Origin: an uncultured Nitrospira sp.
Lineage (GTDB): Bacteria > Nitrospirota > Nitrospiria > Nitrospirales > UBA8639
Assembly (NCBI GenBank): GCA_902500695.1
Contig: CABVRQ010000004.1
Coordinates: 23,683 to 87,682 of the forward strand
Length of the DNA stretch: 64,000 nt
Reading direction: 5' to 3'
Shown: one piece after another, positions 24,531-34,462 of the stretch
How the letters are laid out: every line of letters begins with the position of its first letter
Position numbering within the stretch: position 1 is the first letter of the stretch
Position numbers and translations under genes: made by a program
The notes under the pieces: generated by a model
Told to the model about the DNA's origin: nothing
Seen by the model: only the letters and a program-made list of their open reading frames with translations
The model's database searches: none

Positions 24531-24875
24531 AGGATTCCGATATCACATATGGGATATTCAGGGAAGTTATCCTGAGTAATTTCGGTACCGTCCCTTATTA
24601 AATCCGATACAACAAGTATCTGATTCGATACAACCGGTATCTGATCCGAAACGACTGGTCCGTCCAGAATCTAAAATCCACAGTGACTGAATAGCCTTAA
24701 AATGGCCTATTAAATGAAACATTCCCTGCATATGATTCCATTCTGCTGAATTCAACCTTAATGGCATTGAGGTTGCAAACATCAGGAAATATCTCATTCA
24801 TATTTACTTCTAAAACACATGGGCCGGGAGCAGATGGGACGATATTCTCATATGATCTCACCAGGGAGGTTTAGT
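24531..24875. other. Intergenic region with short tandem repeats
   Basis: This 345-base stretch lies between divergent genes and holds the imperfect 21-bp repeats annotated separately. It probably also contains both promoters. No gene is supported; the open frames across it lack ribosome binding sites. Confidence 0.5.
24602..24662. repeat. Three imperfect 21-bp tandem repeats
   Basis: Units start at 24602, 24623 and 24644. The first two, ATCCGATACAACAAGTATCTG and the next one, differ at three positions; the third is more diverged. Each of the first two also contains a partial dyad (GATAC with GTATC). The position between divergent genes would suit repeated protein-binding sites, but this is inference. 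Confidence 0.6.
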
Positions 24876-25514
24876 ATGCCACTGTCACCTCACAATCAAC
24901 ATTTTGAAACGGGTCAGTTCGACGGATTCATCACACACGGTCTTTGTCAAATTCAAAAATCATTTGATACGTTCCTGAGTTCGCACACGTTTCTCCCTGT
25001 CAGAGGCGACTTCTTTGCGCTGCTAGAGGATCCACGAAGGATCGATGGCGATGGGGTACGAAAGCTGGCCCCAGGGGACCCGCAGCCGGTTGACACCTCA
25101 CACCTGTCTTTTACCCCAGATGCAGATGGTCGAAACACTCTAGGCGTCGATGGAGCCATCCTTGAATGTCAACAGGTCACCATCAATGTCGGAGAAACCC
25201 TCTGGTTCCATTGGGCCTTTACTCGTTTTGATTGGTCGCCAGCCAACGACTTCGCCGTGTTCGCCGCTTATGAGGGAGATCATGTTGACACCCAGCCGAT
25301 CTTTAAAAATGTCTTGACCCAAACCATAGCACTCGAACGGCAAAATCGATGGTACACCGATTGGCAAGCCTTCTCTTGGCGCCCAGTCACCAAATTTTCC
25401 GGGACCCTTCGTTGGATTGTTTCAAATGGGATTTCGACATCACATGCGCTACCACGACCGGGCGGAAGCGCCAGACCCTCTGCCTTACTGATCGATTGCG
25501 TTGAATTGACTTAA
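24876..25514 (+). CDS. Hypothetical protein upstream of the giant multicopper oxidase
   Basis: The ATG at 24876 follows GGGAGG by seven bases and is preferred over upstream in-frame ATGs at 24819 and 24831, giving 212 aa. No signal peptide or membrane segment is evident. The protein is rich in Phe, Trp and Asp with an all-beta feel (VTINVGETLWFHWAFTRFDW), ending in LLIDCVELT. No family is recognised. It is only 31 bases upstream of the multicopper oxidase gene, so the two are very likely one transcript and it may serve the oxidase. Confidence 0.7.
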   Translation: MPLSPHNQHFETGQFDGFITHGLCQIQKSFDTFLSSHTFLPVRGDFFALLEDPRRIDGDGVRKLAPGDPQPVDTSHLSFTPDADGRNTLGVDGAILECQQVTINVGETLWFHWAFTRFDWSPANDFAVFAAYEGDHVDTQPIFKNVLTQTIALERQNRWYTDWQAFSWRPVTKFSGTLRWIVSNGISTSHALPRPGGSARPSALLIDCVELT

Positions 25515-25545
25515 ACATGAACTCGCAAAAATTGAGGAGAAAATA

Positions 25546-28500
25546 ATGAACCAGACACAAGCAGGGTATAAGACCAATTCAACTATGGTGATTCATGATT
25601 CCGGCTCGATGAGATTCGGGTTAGGTGTGATGGCACTGGTGATGACGACCGGTTGTTCCACGATGCAGCACCCACCGAATCATCCCCTACCCCGGACTAT
25701 TCACGCCGAGGTCGTGGCTTTGGAGCATCAGATTACCTATAACCGCTTCGGATCCATGAATCCATACGGGATGATGTATGCACTCAAGCAGGATGTGGTC
25801 AACAAAACCGATGGCCGTCCGATGGACAAGGATTCACAACCAGGCCAAGTTCGACTTCGGGACGGAAAACGCCCACGCCCCTTGGTCTTGCGAAGCAATC
25901 CAGGCGACCATCTCGTCGTGCACTTCTACAACATGTTGTCACCGGAGCAGCCGGATCTGAGTTCAACCACCTGGGAAGCCCCCTATACCAATCTGAATGA
26001 AAAAGAACTGCCGCCTTTACCAGGAGAAGAAGAGGAGGTTGAGGCCGCCGGTTCGCCTATTGAGGGAGAAGCATTAACACAGGGATGCGGTTCGAATCTC
26101 TCCACCGGAACACCCCCAAATCCTGCTGATCGCCGAAATGACTGGCCACGGACACGTTGTGCCTCGATCACTATTTCAGGATTGACTCCGGCCGGAGACA
26201 CATTCGATCCTCACACAACCGGGATTGCGGGAATTCTCCCGGGAGAATCGATGACCTATCAGTGGAACATTGCCACAACCGCTCAACCATCCACTCACCT
26301 TTTTTTTAGTAATGCCGCACCAGCAGGAGGTGAAGGGGACGGAGGCAGCATCGTGCATGGCCTTTTCGGGGCTCTGCACATTGAGCCGGCACAGAGTCGA
26401 TGGTACCGGAGCCAAACCACTCAAAGTGAATTTGAAGCTGTTCAAGCCCAAAGACAGGGCTCCGCATTACTCAACTATGATGCGGTGGCGGAAGGCGGAA
26501 GCCCGATTCTGAATTTCCTGAAACAGCGCGGCCCCCATGACTACGACCTCGTTCACGGAGATCTGAACGCCATCATCATTGACAACAAGTTGAGTGAATC
26601 GCCTTCGTTTCGAGAATTTACGGCCGTGTTTCATGATGAATTGAAAACCTTCTACCGTGACGAATTCACCGAGCTCGAGCAGTCGTATACGTTGTCAGGA
26701 ATACGTGATGGATTTGGGATAAATTACGGTGCCAGTGGGATGGGCACGATTCTGTTGGCCAATCGTAAAGGCATCGGACCGGCGAAAGATTGCGTTGAAT
26801 GTGCGTACGAAGAATTCTTTCTCGAATCCTGGGCAAACGGAGATCCGGCACTCCTGCCTGAGTTTGCCGACGATCCATCCAATGTGCATCATTCGTATTT
26901 GAACGATCGTGTAGAGTTTCGCAATTTGCACGCCGGCCCAAAAGAGACCCATGTCTTCCACCTGCATGCACATCAATGGCTTGCCCAAAAAGACTCGGGA
27001 ACCGGAACATATTTGGATTCCCAAACGATCGCCCCTCAACAAGGATTTGTCTATCCTATTTACTATGGTGGAAGCGGCAATCGAAACAAAACGCCTGGCG
27101 ATTCAATCTTTCATTGCCATCTGTACCCACACTTTGCCCAGGGCATGTGGGAATTATGGCGTGTTCATGATGTGTTGGAAGACGGTTCACGTCGTCTTCC
27201 GGACGGTGAATGGGGCCCTGGCACTCACCCGCAGACGGGGGCGACTGATCCGGACAAAGGCACTCCTATAGCAGCCATCATCCCGCTTCCCGGTCAAGCC
27301 ATGCCGCCAGCTCCTGGGTATGGGCCGGAACAAAACCCTGGCTTCCCCTTTTTCATGCCAGGAGAAGCCGGCCATCGCTCACCGCAGCCACCGATGGATA
27401 TGGTGCATGATGGCGGACTGCCTCGCCATATCATCACCGGAGGAACTCGAACGGTCTCACACATGACTCACGCACAGATTGAAAATATCCCGGAATCGCA
27501 ACGAGGCCAGGAGGTGGTCCAACGCGCCCTATCGACCGGAGACCTGTCAGTCGCTCTGGAGTCAGCACAGATTGAGGTCTTGCCGAAAGACGGCACCGCC
27601 ACGGAGCAAGCGGCGATGGCGTTTCATGCCAAAGCGACAGGGCATACCAGTGCCAAACCGGATGGGACGCCTTCAATCTATGAGGTGAACGGCCATGCCC
27701 CCCAACCTGGCTCTCCGTTTTCAGATCCCTGCGATCGCTCTATTGCCAAACTTGCAGGACAGGTTGATCCCAAAGGGGATATCATCTTCCGTGACTACCA
27801 TGTTTCGGCGATTGATGTGGATCTGATTGTCAACAAGCAAGGATGGCACGATCCGCAAGGGCGTATCAACGTTCTCGATACTGATGTGAGCCAATACACC
27901 GATCCCAGCGGAAAGACAAAAGTCAGCACGGATAAAGCCAAGCCGTTCTTTTTCCGCGCCAATTCGGGAGAATGCATTCGCTACTATCATACGAATCGAA
28001 CCTCCCACGAACTGGAGCTGGACGACTTTCAAGTAGCCACACCCACGGATACCATCGGGCAACATATCCACCTCGTGAAGTTTGACGTGATGTCCTCGGA
28101 CGGATCGGGCAACGGCTGGAATTATGAAGATGGCACGTTTGCACAAGGAGCCATTCGAGAACGCATTGAAGCCAGTCACCAACCTGATGGTCATGCCACA
28201 GATTCACATGGTCACCCTATCGCGTTGAACGTACCGGGAGCCAACGAGTATCAGACCACCGTTCAGCGCTGGTTCGCAGATCCCTTAATGGAAGACTATA
28301 AGCTCTGTGAAGCCCAGGGCGGTGTGAGGGGAATGCCTTCGGGGGCTCCACAGGCATGTCAAGATCGCACTATTCGTACGGTCTTTACCCATGATCATTT
28401 TGGTCCCTCCTCCATTCAACAGCATGGATTCTACAGTGCCCTCCTCATCGAACCTTCAGGATCCACATGGCTGAAACCAAACGGAGATCCGCTTGAAGAT

Positions 28501-30744
28501 GGAGTCGGAACACAAGCCATGATTACCAAAGCCCATGACGAAATGATGCATCCTGACCACCGGGAATTCGCTCTGGCCATTGCAGACTTTGCCCTCTTGT
28601 ATGATCCGAACCGAACACAGGAAGAGAGCACGCCTCATGGAATGCAGAAACTGATCGAGAAAGCCGCCGCGGCAGAAATCGATCCGCCCGTGGTGGATGA
28701 GCTCCGAGAACATGCCCAGGAATATTGGGATGCCAATGGTCGCCCGGTGGAGCCTCCATTGCTGCCGGAAGCCATTTCAAAAAATCACCATAATCCCTAC
28801 CTGGTGAACTATCGCCATGAAGCCATTCCACTCCGTATTGGCCTGCGTGATACGGATGGCAGTATTAAGCGTCAGAAATCTGGACTGGAAGGTGACATGG
28901 CCATGGCATTCAACTCACAAGTGCATGGCGATCCCTTCACCGAAATTTTCGAAGGCTATGAGGGAGAATTGGCGCAATTGCGGGTGATACAGGGTGCGCA
29001 AGAAGTGCAGCACATGTTGAACATTCATGGCATGCGATGGCCTCGGGAGATTGCCAACCCCGACTCTCCATTGGTAGCCGCACAAGAGATCGGCATCTCG
29101 GAGCATTTTGAGATGAAACTTGGTTTCGGCAACGTGACCCGAGGACTGCACTTTGTCGATTACCTCTATGACTTCGGCGCGGTCGATGATCTTTGGAACG
29201 GCGCGTGGGGATTCATTCGGGCCTTTAATGGAAAAACAGCGGCTGATCCGGGGAATCTGACCTTGGCACAGCTCGGCAATAGGACACCTCACGCCCTGAA
29301 AACCACCGACCCACTTTTCAAGCCTATTGGGAAAAGGCTTCAGCCCTTACCAAGCAATCCCTCTGGGAAACTTGAGCTATTACCAGAAATGGATCCCTAT
29401 GAAGGCACTTGCCTAAAACCCAAAAACTTCGGGGAGGAGGGGAAGTCGGCGGAGGTGACCTTCTATATCGACGCGGTGAGTATTCCTGATTGGTTGGGCG
29501 TTGATTTGCCGTTTGATCGCGCTGGAGGCATCTTCGATCCTGACGCGCTAGCCTTTATTCTCCTGAAGCGAATTGCTCCAGGAGAAACATCTCCAAACGA
29601 TCAAACGTTAAATCAGCTACGAGAAAATTTAAGAGCAACCTATCAAGCACGGTTGGAGGACCCTACCGTTATGGATCCGATTGAGCCGCTCGTCCTTCGA
29701 GCGAACGCGGGGGACTGCATCAGAGTCGAACTAGCCAATCAGTTACCTAAATCCTTATCGGACAAACCTGGTGATGCTCTAATGCCTAAGATTGTCCCGC
29801 TCAATGTGGACCAAAATTTAGAAGAGGGAGCATCCGATGCCGATGATATCAGACCTTCCACCTCTATAACCTTGCATCCTCAACTCGTCTCCTATGACGT
29901 CGCTTCACAAAATGGGGCGGCTGTCGGATTCAATGGTGGGGACCCGATCGGTCCTGGTCAACAGACACGCTATTATTGGTATGCGGGTGTGGTCACCATT
30001 GAGGACAATCGGCTAAAGCACGAACCAAAGGAGTTTGGTCCGGTGAACCTCACATCTTGGGGTGATATTATCAATCAGCCTTCTCATGGTTTGATCGGCA
30101 CATTGATCATCGAGCCCCAAGGGGCAACCTATCATGATCAGGTCTCAGGTGAAAGGGTTCCAAACGGAGGGGTTTCCGTCCAGGTCAAATACCCGGATCC
30201 GGAGATGGGAGTCTCACGCTCCTTCCGTGAGCACGTGATTCTCTATCGAGACGGGCTGAACCTTCATTACACAAAAAAAGATGGCTCTACCTCACCAATC
30301 CCCGACTGTCGGATCTGCGATGATTCCTACGATCTCGGAGATAAAGCGTTTAACCATCACACCGCGCCCTTTCAAACGCGGCTGGGCCAGGAACCTGACG
30401 CAAATTTGAACGAAGCATTCTATCCGACCAACTTCTTCACCTCAGCATACAAACCCATCCCCACCACCACGTATACCGCCGAGCCAGGGGAAGAGGTACG
30501 ATTCAGGGTACTGCAACCTCATGGACGAAGTCGGCAGCATGCGTTCATGGTGTATGGACATGATTTCCAGGACATGTTGCCGGATTTCGGATCTCCGCAT
30601 AGTCCGCTCATCTCGGTGGGCAAGGCGATAACTGTCACGATTCCGGAAGCTCAGGAGGGCAACTGGCTGTATCGGGATGGCCCGGCACAAATGTGGTCAG
30701 GTGGTCTGTGGGGAAGCTTCAACGTTGGCACGCCTACGCAATGA
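25546..30744 (+). CDS. Giant multicopper oxidase, MofA/MnxG-like (candidate Mn(II) oxidase)
   Basis: The 1732-aa protein starts after a good site (GAGGAG) and has a possible lipobox (VMTTGC) near residue 37, so it is probably exported and lipid-anchored. The type-3/2 copper motif HVFHLH lies near residue 470. The type-1 signature HCHLYPHFAQGM lies near residue 525. HxH motifs lie near 840 (QHIHLVKFD) and 948 (HDHFGPSS). Further cupredoxin-like segments run to the C-terminus (HAFMVYGHDFQDM). Size and motif sequence fit the MofA/MnxG family tied to manganese oxidation. The substrate here is inference; iron, organic or copper oxidation are alternatives. Confidence 0.88.
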   Translation: MNQTQAGYKTNSTMVIHDSGSMRFGLGVMALVMTTGCSTMQHPPNHPLPRTIHAEVVALEHQITYNRFGSMNPYGMMYALKQDVVNKTDGRPMDKDSQPGQVRLRDGKRPRPLVLRSNPGDHLVVHFYNMLSPEQPDLSSTTWEAPYTNLNEKELPPLPGEEEEVEAAGSPIEGEALTQGCGSNLSTGTPPNPADRRNDWPRTRCASITISGLTPAGDTFDPHTTGIAGILPGESMTYQWNIATTAQPSTHLFFSNAAPAGGEGDGGSIVHGLFGALHIEPAQSRWYRSQTTQSEFEAVQAQRQGSALLNYDAVAEGGSPILNFLKQRGPHDYDLVHGDLNAIIIDNKLSESPSFREFTAVFHDELKTFYRDEFTELEQSYTLSGIRDGFGINYGASGMGTILLANRKGIGPAKDCVECAYEEFFLESWANGDPALLPEFADDPSNVHHSYLNDRVEFRNLHAGPKETHVFHLHAHQWLAQKDSGTGTYLDSQTIAPQQGFVYPIYYGGSGNRNKTPGDSIFHCHLYPHFAQGMWELWRVHDVLEDGSRRLPDGEWGPGTHPQTGATDPDKGTPIAAIIPLPGQAMPPAPGYGPEQNPGFPFFMPGEAGHRSPQPPMDMVHDGGLPRHIITGGTRTVSHMTHAQIENIPESQRGQEVVQRALSTGDLSVALESAQIEVLPKDGTATEQAAMAFHAKATGHTSAKPDGTPSIYEVNGHAPQPGSPFSDPCDRSIAKLAGQVDPKGDIIFRDYHVSAIDVDLIVNKQGWHDPQGRINVLDTDVSQYTDPSGKTKVSTDKAKPFFFRANSGECIRYYHTNRTSHELELDDFQVATPTDTIGQHIHLVKFDVMSSDGSGNGWNYEDGTFAQGAIRERIEASHQPDGHATDSHGHPIALNVPGANEYQTTVQRWFADPLMEDYKLCEAQGGVRGMPSGAPQACQDRTIRTVFTHDHFGPSSIQQHGFYSALLIEPSGSTWLKPNGDPLEDGVGTQAMITKAHDEMMHPDHREFALAIADFALLYDPNRTQEESTPHGMQKLIEKAAAAEIDPPVVDELREHAQEYWDANGRPVEPPLLPEAISKNHHNPYLVNYRHEAIPLRIGLRDTDGSIKRQKSGLEGDMAMAFNSQVHGDPFTEIFEGYEGELAQLRVIQGAQEVQHMLNIHGMRWPREIANPDSPLVAAQEIGISEHFEMKLGFGNVTRGLHFVDYLYDFGAVDDLWNGAWGFIRAFNGKTAADPGNLTLAQLGNRTPHALKTTDPLFKPIGKRLQPLPSNPSGKLELLPEMDPYEGTCLKPKNFGEEGKSAEVTFYIDAVSIPDWLGVDLPFDRAGGIFDPDALAFILLKRIAPGETSPNDQTLNQLRENLRATYQARLEDPTVMDPIEPLVLRANAGDCIRVELANQLPKSLSDKPGDALMPKIVPLNVDQNLEEGASDADDIRPSTSITLHPQLVSYDVASQNGAAVGFNGGDPIGPGQQTRYYWYAGVVTIEDNRLKHEPKEFGPVNLTSWGDIINQPSHGLIGTLIIEPQGATYHDQVSGERVPNGGVSVQVKYPDPEMGVSRSFREHVILYRDGLNLHYTKKDGSTSPIPDCRICDDSYDLGDKAFNHHTAPFQTRLGQEPDANLNEAFYPTNFFTSAYKPIPTTTYTAEPGEEVRFRVLQPHGRSRQHAFMVYGHDFQDMLPDFGSPHSPLISVGKAITVTIPEAQEGNWLYRDGPAQMWSGGLWGSFNVGTPTQ

Positions 30745-30763
30745 TTCCTGATCCTAGATGGAC

Positions 30764-30792
30764 CCGGTCGAGCACAGATAGCGCTCGACCGG
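30764..30792 (+). terminator. Stem-loop after the multicopper oxidase gene
   Basis: CCGGTCGAGC (30764-30773) and GCTCGACCGG (30783-30792) form a perfect 10-bp stem with a nine-base loop, 20 bases after the stop. The downstream stretch is T-rich but interrupted (ATACTTGCTCTATTTTCTT). Termination is likely, though the tail is imperfect. Confidence 0.5.
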
Positions 30793-31111
30793 ATACTTGC
30801 TCTATTTTCTTCTTATTCCATGCTTCAAGATCTCATTCGCCTTTGAGGGAGCCATGGAGGAGCCGTAAGTCGAGGGGTTGGTCCGCTAGCTAAGGATGAG
30901 ATGATACGGAGAGTTAACTCGACATAGCGCTTTGCCATAAAAATGGTATGATGTTCATGAAAGGCAAAGTCGTTTGAGGCTGCGGCAAGCTGCTGTGGTC
31001 TTTTTTATCATGAAAAGACCATTCTAAGGATTCAAGTTCCATTCCTCGGTTGAGTGATTTTCTCCATGAACCCCCAATGGGAATAACACTTCCGGAAAGG
31101 TAAGAGAGTCA
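30793..31111. other. Intergenic region upstream of zwf
   Basis: About 320 bases without a supported gene. It contains an 8-bp perfect inverted repeat, GGTCTTTT (30997-31004) and AAAAGACC (31013-31020), about 90 bases before the zwf start. It lacks a terminator tail and could be an operator or leader hairpin. No convincing sigma-70 promoter was found by eye. Confidence 0.4.
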
Positions 31112-32680
31112 GTGAAAACGTCCCATCCTGTTTTCGACCACGCCGATGAACTGAAAGAAAGTCCCCTCTTCCAACAGTCCAGTAATGGGCAGACGCGACC
31201 GCCCACGTTATTTATCATCTTTGGGGCCCAGGGGGATCTCACGAAGCGAAAATTGATTCCCGCGTTGTATAACCTGGCCTCAAGCCATCATCTCCCTCAA
31301 GAATTTGCCATCCTTGGGATAGATGGGATTCCCATGCATACCGATGACTTTCGGGAAAAGATCCGTCAGGACATTGATGAATTGTGTCCCCGTCCCATCG
31401 ATGCCACGATCAAAGAATGGCTCCTTGATCGCCTGTATTACCTGTCAGGGGATTTTCGGGATCCCCAGACCTACAGTCGTCTTCATGACCTGCTGACACA
31501 ATTAAATACAACACACGAGACCCAGGGAAATTATCTCTATTACATGGCCACGGCTCCGACATTTTTTGCTGAAATCGTTGAGCAACTTGGCGCCAAAGGA
31601 TTAGTAGAACATCGAAAAGATTTTTCCCGGCGTATCGTCATTGAAAAACCATTCGGACATGATTTGCCATCGGCCAGATCGCTCAATCAAGCACTGAAAC
31701 AGGTGTTAGATGAAAGTCAGATTTATCGAATCGATCATTATCTGGGAAAAGAAACCGTTCAAAACATTTTAATATTTCGTTTTGCGAACGGCATCTTTGA
31801 ACCCATCTGGAACCGTCAATACATTGATCATGTCCAAATCACTGTGGCGGAAACGTTAGGAGTTGAGCATCGTGGGGCCTATTATGAAAAAGCCGGCGCG
31901 CTCCGCGATATGGTCTCCAATCACCTCTTACAAATTTTGGCATTCGTGGCGATGGAACCACCGAATACATTTGATCCCGAAGCAGTCAGGAACGAGAAAG
32001 CCAAGGTCCTTCGCGCCATCCAGCCAATGAACCCCGTAGAGGTCTTACAATCAACGGTGGCCGGGCAGTATGAGGCCGGATCGATTAATGGTCATAGTGT
32101 CCTTCCCTATCGAACGGAAAAGGATGTCGATCCAGCCTCCCTGACTGAAACGTTTGCCGCCATGACCTTAGGCATTGAAAGTTGGCGCTGGGAAGGCGTG
32201 CCCTTTTACCTTCGGACCGGAAAACGGTTACACACCAGGGTTACCGAAGTGGTCATTCAGTTTAAATCTGCTCCGCTGATGTTATTTCGTAAGACTCCCG
32301 TCGATCGCCTCACCCCGAATGTACTCGTCATTCGCATTCAGCCGGATGAAGGCATTTCCCTAAGTTTTGGAGCCAAAATTCCCGGACCAAAAGTCCAGGT
32401 GGGGACGGTGGATATGGATTTCCAATATGCGGAATATTTCGGTGATGCCCCGAGCACGGGCTATGAAACCCTCCTACACGACGTGATGGCTGGAGACGCC
32501 ACACTTTTCCAGCGAAGTGATAGCGTCGAGGTGGGCTGGAGTATCGTCGATCCCATCGTCAAAGTGTGGGAGAGCCTGGGCTCGCATGCCATTCGTCCCT
32601 ATAGCTCAGGTAGCTGGGGACCGCCGGAAGCCGATGCCTTGTTGGCAAAAGATGGCCGAATGTGGAGAAACCACGGTTAA
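31112..32680 (+). CDS. zwf: Glucose-6-phosphate 1-dehydrogenase
   Basis: This enzyme oxidises glucose 6-phosphate to the gluconolactone with NAD(P)+, opening the oxidative pentose phosphate pathway. The 522-aa protein has the Rossmann start [19 protein letters not shown], the substrate motif [13 protein letters not shown], and the conserved EKPFGHDL and [18 protein letters not shown] segments. The first 25 residues precede the usual family start. The start codon is GTG at 31112 with a purine-rich GGTAAGAGAG upstream. It converges on the broken NmrA-like gene. No gnd or pgl is adjacent. Confidence 0.95.
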   Translation: MKTSHPVFDHADELKESPLFQQSSNGQTRPPTLFIIFGAQGDLTKRKLIPALYNLASSHHLPQEFAILGIDGIPMHTDDFREKIRQDIDELCPRPIDATIKEWLLDRLYYLSGDFRDPQTYSRLHDLLTQLNTTHETQGNYLYYMATAPTFFAEIVEQLGAKGLVEHRKDFSRRIVIEKPFGHDLPSARSLNQALKQVLDESQIYRIDHYLGKETVQNILIFRFANGIFEPIWNRQYIDHVQITVAETLGVEHRGAYYEKAGALRDMVSNHLLQILAFVAMEPPNTFDPEAVRNEKAKVLRAIQPMNPVEVLQSTVAGQYEAGSINGHSVLPYRTEKDVDPASLTETFAAMTLGIESWRWEGVPFYLRTGKRLHTRVTEVVIQFKSAPLMLFRKTPVDRLTPNVLVIRIQPDEGISLSFGAKIPGPKVQVGTVDMDFQYAEYFGDAPSTGYETLLHDVMAGDATLFQRSDSVEVGWSIVDPIVKVWESLGSHAIRPYSSGSWGPPEADALLAKDGRMWRNHG

Positions 32681-33340
32681 CCAGGTAATTGGATGGATTC
32701 CGAATATGATCGGAAAAGAAATTGTGGAATACGGGCTATGAGGGCGAGACAGCCACGAAGGATGAAGAGCGAAACGAAGGATGACCCAATACAAGACATG
32801 ATATTGATCCACTCACGCCAGCGGAATGCGATGTTTATTGAACGATACCAGGGTGCAAAGGTCTGGAGTGAAAGATTGAGGCTGCGCGAGCCACTGCAGG
32901 ATCACGGGCCTCGCAAAATACCTCCTGAAAATCCGGTTTGAATTGGAACATATTTCCGAGGTCGTCTGCCCCGGGAAAATCAAAGCTTCAATATAATTCC
33001 GGAAATACATCATGGTAGTGACTTTCTTGCCCTAAAGCCTGAGTGAAAGTCGGGGCCATTTCTTTTCCCGTCAAGTGTTCCCCTGCCACACCGACCGTTT
33101 TGCCGATATATTCCCTGCCCCTCTTAAAAATGCCATAGGCACACCTGCCGATATCCTCTGCGGCAATGCCGGGAAGTTTTTTGTCACCCATGGGTAAGGT
33201 AAAGGCGAGTTTCCCGTCAGCGCCTGGCTTTGGCCCCATCCCGAAGTGAAAAAGTTATCCCAATAAAATGACGTTAAGAGGTGGTTCCCTTTCTCTGCAC
33301 ACTCGAACCCCATTCTTAAGTGGATACGCATCCCCATAAA

Positions 33341-34168
33341 TTATGCGACCTCAGCCACTGGCAACCGGGTGAAATACGCGGTGTCTGGGGTCAGTCCAGT
33401 ATGTACCTGATGTGGGCGCCTGGAATTGTAGAATGCAAAATACCGTTTCAGCCCTTGCTTGACCTCGTTCGGGGTCTCATAGGGGTGCAGGTAAATATCC
33501 TCATACTTGACGGATCGCCATAATCGTTCAACAAAAATATTGTCACGCCACGCGCCTTTGCCGTCCATGCTCACTTGAATGCCTTGATCTTGAAGCGCTT
33601 GAATGAATCGCGCACGGGTATATTGACTGCCTTGATCGGTGTTCATGATGGCTGGACAACCATATGTCTCAAGCGCCTCTTCCACGGCATCCATGATAAA
33701 TTCCACATCCATTGTCACCGACACGCGCCATGCCAGCACGCGGCGAATATACCAGTCGAGGATCACGGTCAGATAGACAAATCCATGAGCCATTGGGATG
33801 TAGCTGACATCCGAGGCCCACACCTGATTGGAGTGCGTAATGGACAGATTCCTGAGTAAGTACGGATACACGGTGTGGCCACGATGCGCCTGCGTCGTCC
33901 TAGGCTGGCAATAGAGCGCCTCGATGCCCATCCGTTTCATCAGGGTTCTGACGTGTTTCCGTCCAGCGCAATAGCCCTCCAATCGCAGAAGATCTCTCAG
34001 CATCCGCGATCCAGCGAATGGGTGGGCCACATGCAGTTGATCCAGACGATGCATCACTCCCAGTTCATGCTCCCTGACTGGTGCTGGTTTATAGTAGAGA
34101 GAGCCTCGAGACAATCGGAGTGCCTTGGCTTGCTGCGAGATGGGTAAGGCATGCTTCCGGTCAATCAT
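33341..34168 (-). CDS. IS3-family transposase OrfB (DDE integrase core)
   Basis: The 275-aa product has an N-terminal helical region followed by an rve-type catalytic core. The DDE residues appear in VWASDVSYIPM, MNTDQGSQY and FVERLWRSVKYEDIYL, with about 35 residues between the second Asp and the Glu as expected for IS3. The HTH_21-like segment (LHVAHPFAGSRMLRDLL) precedes the core. Its ATG overlaps the stop of the downstream part of orfA as ATGA. The frame is complete and no catalytic residue is missing. Confidence 0.93.
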   Translation of the reverse strand: MIDRKHALPISQQAKALRLSRGSLYYKPAPVREHELGVMHRLDQLHVAHPFAGSRMLRDLLRLEGYCAGRKHVRTLMKRMGIEALYCQPRTTQAHRGHTVYPYLLRNLSITHSNQVWASDVSYIPMAHGFVYLTVILDWYIRRVLAWRVSVTMDVEFIMDAVEEALETYGCPAIMNTDQGSQYTRARFIQALQDQGIQVSMDGKGAWRDNIFVERLWRSVKYEDIYLHPYETPNEVKQGLKRYFAFYNSRRPHQVHTGLTPDTAYFTRLPVAEVA

Positions 34169-34462
34169 GGTTTTGCGCTCAACCGTCCGGCCTTGCCGAG
34201 CGCGCCTTCTAAAAAATCATTCTCCAGCGTCAGCTGCCCGATCTTTGCATGAAGTGTTTTCACATCAACACGTCTCGCGCCACTTCTCATCGAAGGCGCC
34301 GGGGGCCTGTTCCAGCAGCTGGGCTTTCCATTGAGCAATCTGGTTGGGGTGGACATCAAATTTCTTCGCTAACTCAGCAGTGGTGAAATCGCCCTTCAGG
34401 GCCGCCACCGCCACCTTCGCCTTGAACACTGGGTTGTGATTCCGTCTGATTCGTCTACTCAT
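34165..34462 (-). pseudogene. IS3-family OrfA, frameshifted
   Basis: The first frame starts at the ATG at 34462, encodes an HTH (TTAELAKKFDVHPNQIAQWK) and stops at 34265. The leucine-zipper part (VDVKTLHAKIGQLTLENDFL) lies in the next frame and ends at 34165, overlapping orfB. The change of frame maps near 34283-34287, where one extra base is present; deleting it gives a continuous product. IS3 elements use a programmed shift between orfA and orfB, not inside orfA, so I read this as a mutation. Confidence 0.75.

Noticed and set aside
24602..24662. Possible CRISPR-like repeats
   Set aside because: The units are contiguous with no spacers and there are only three imperfect copies.
33071..33337. 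Separate small gene on the minus strand at the IS edge
   Set aside because: It contains TSFYWDNFF of the NmrA-like protein and then a frameshifted tail, so it is part of the pseudogene.
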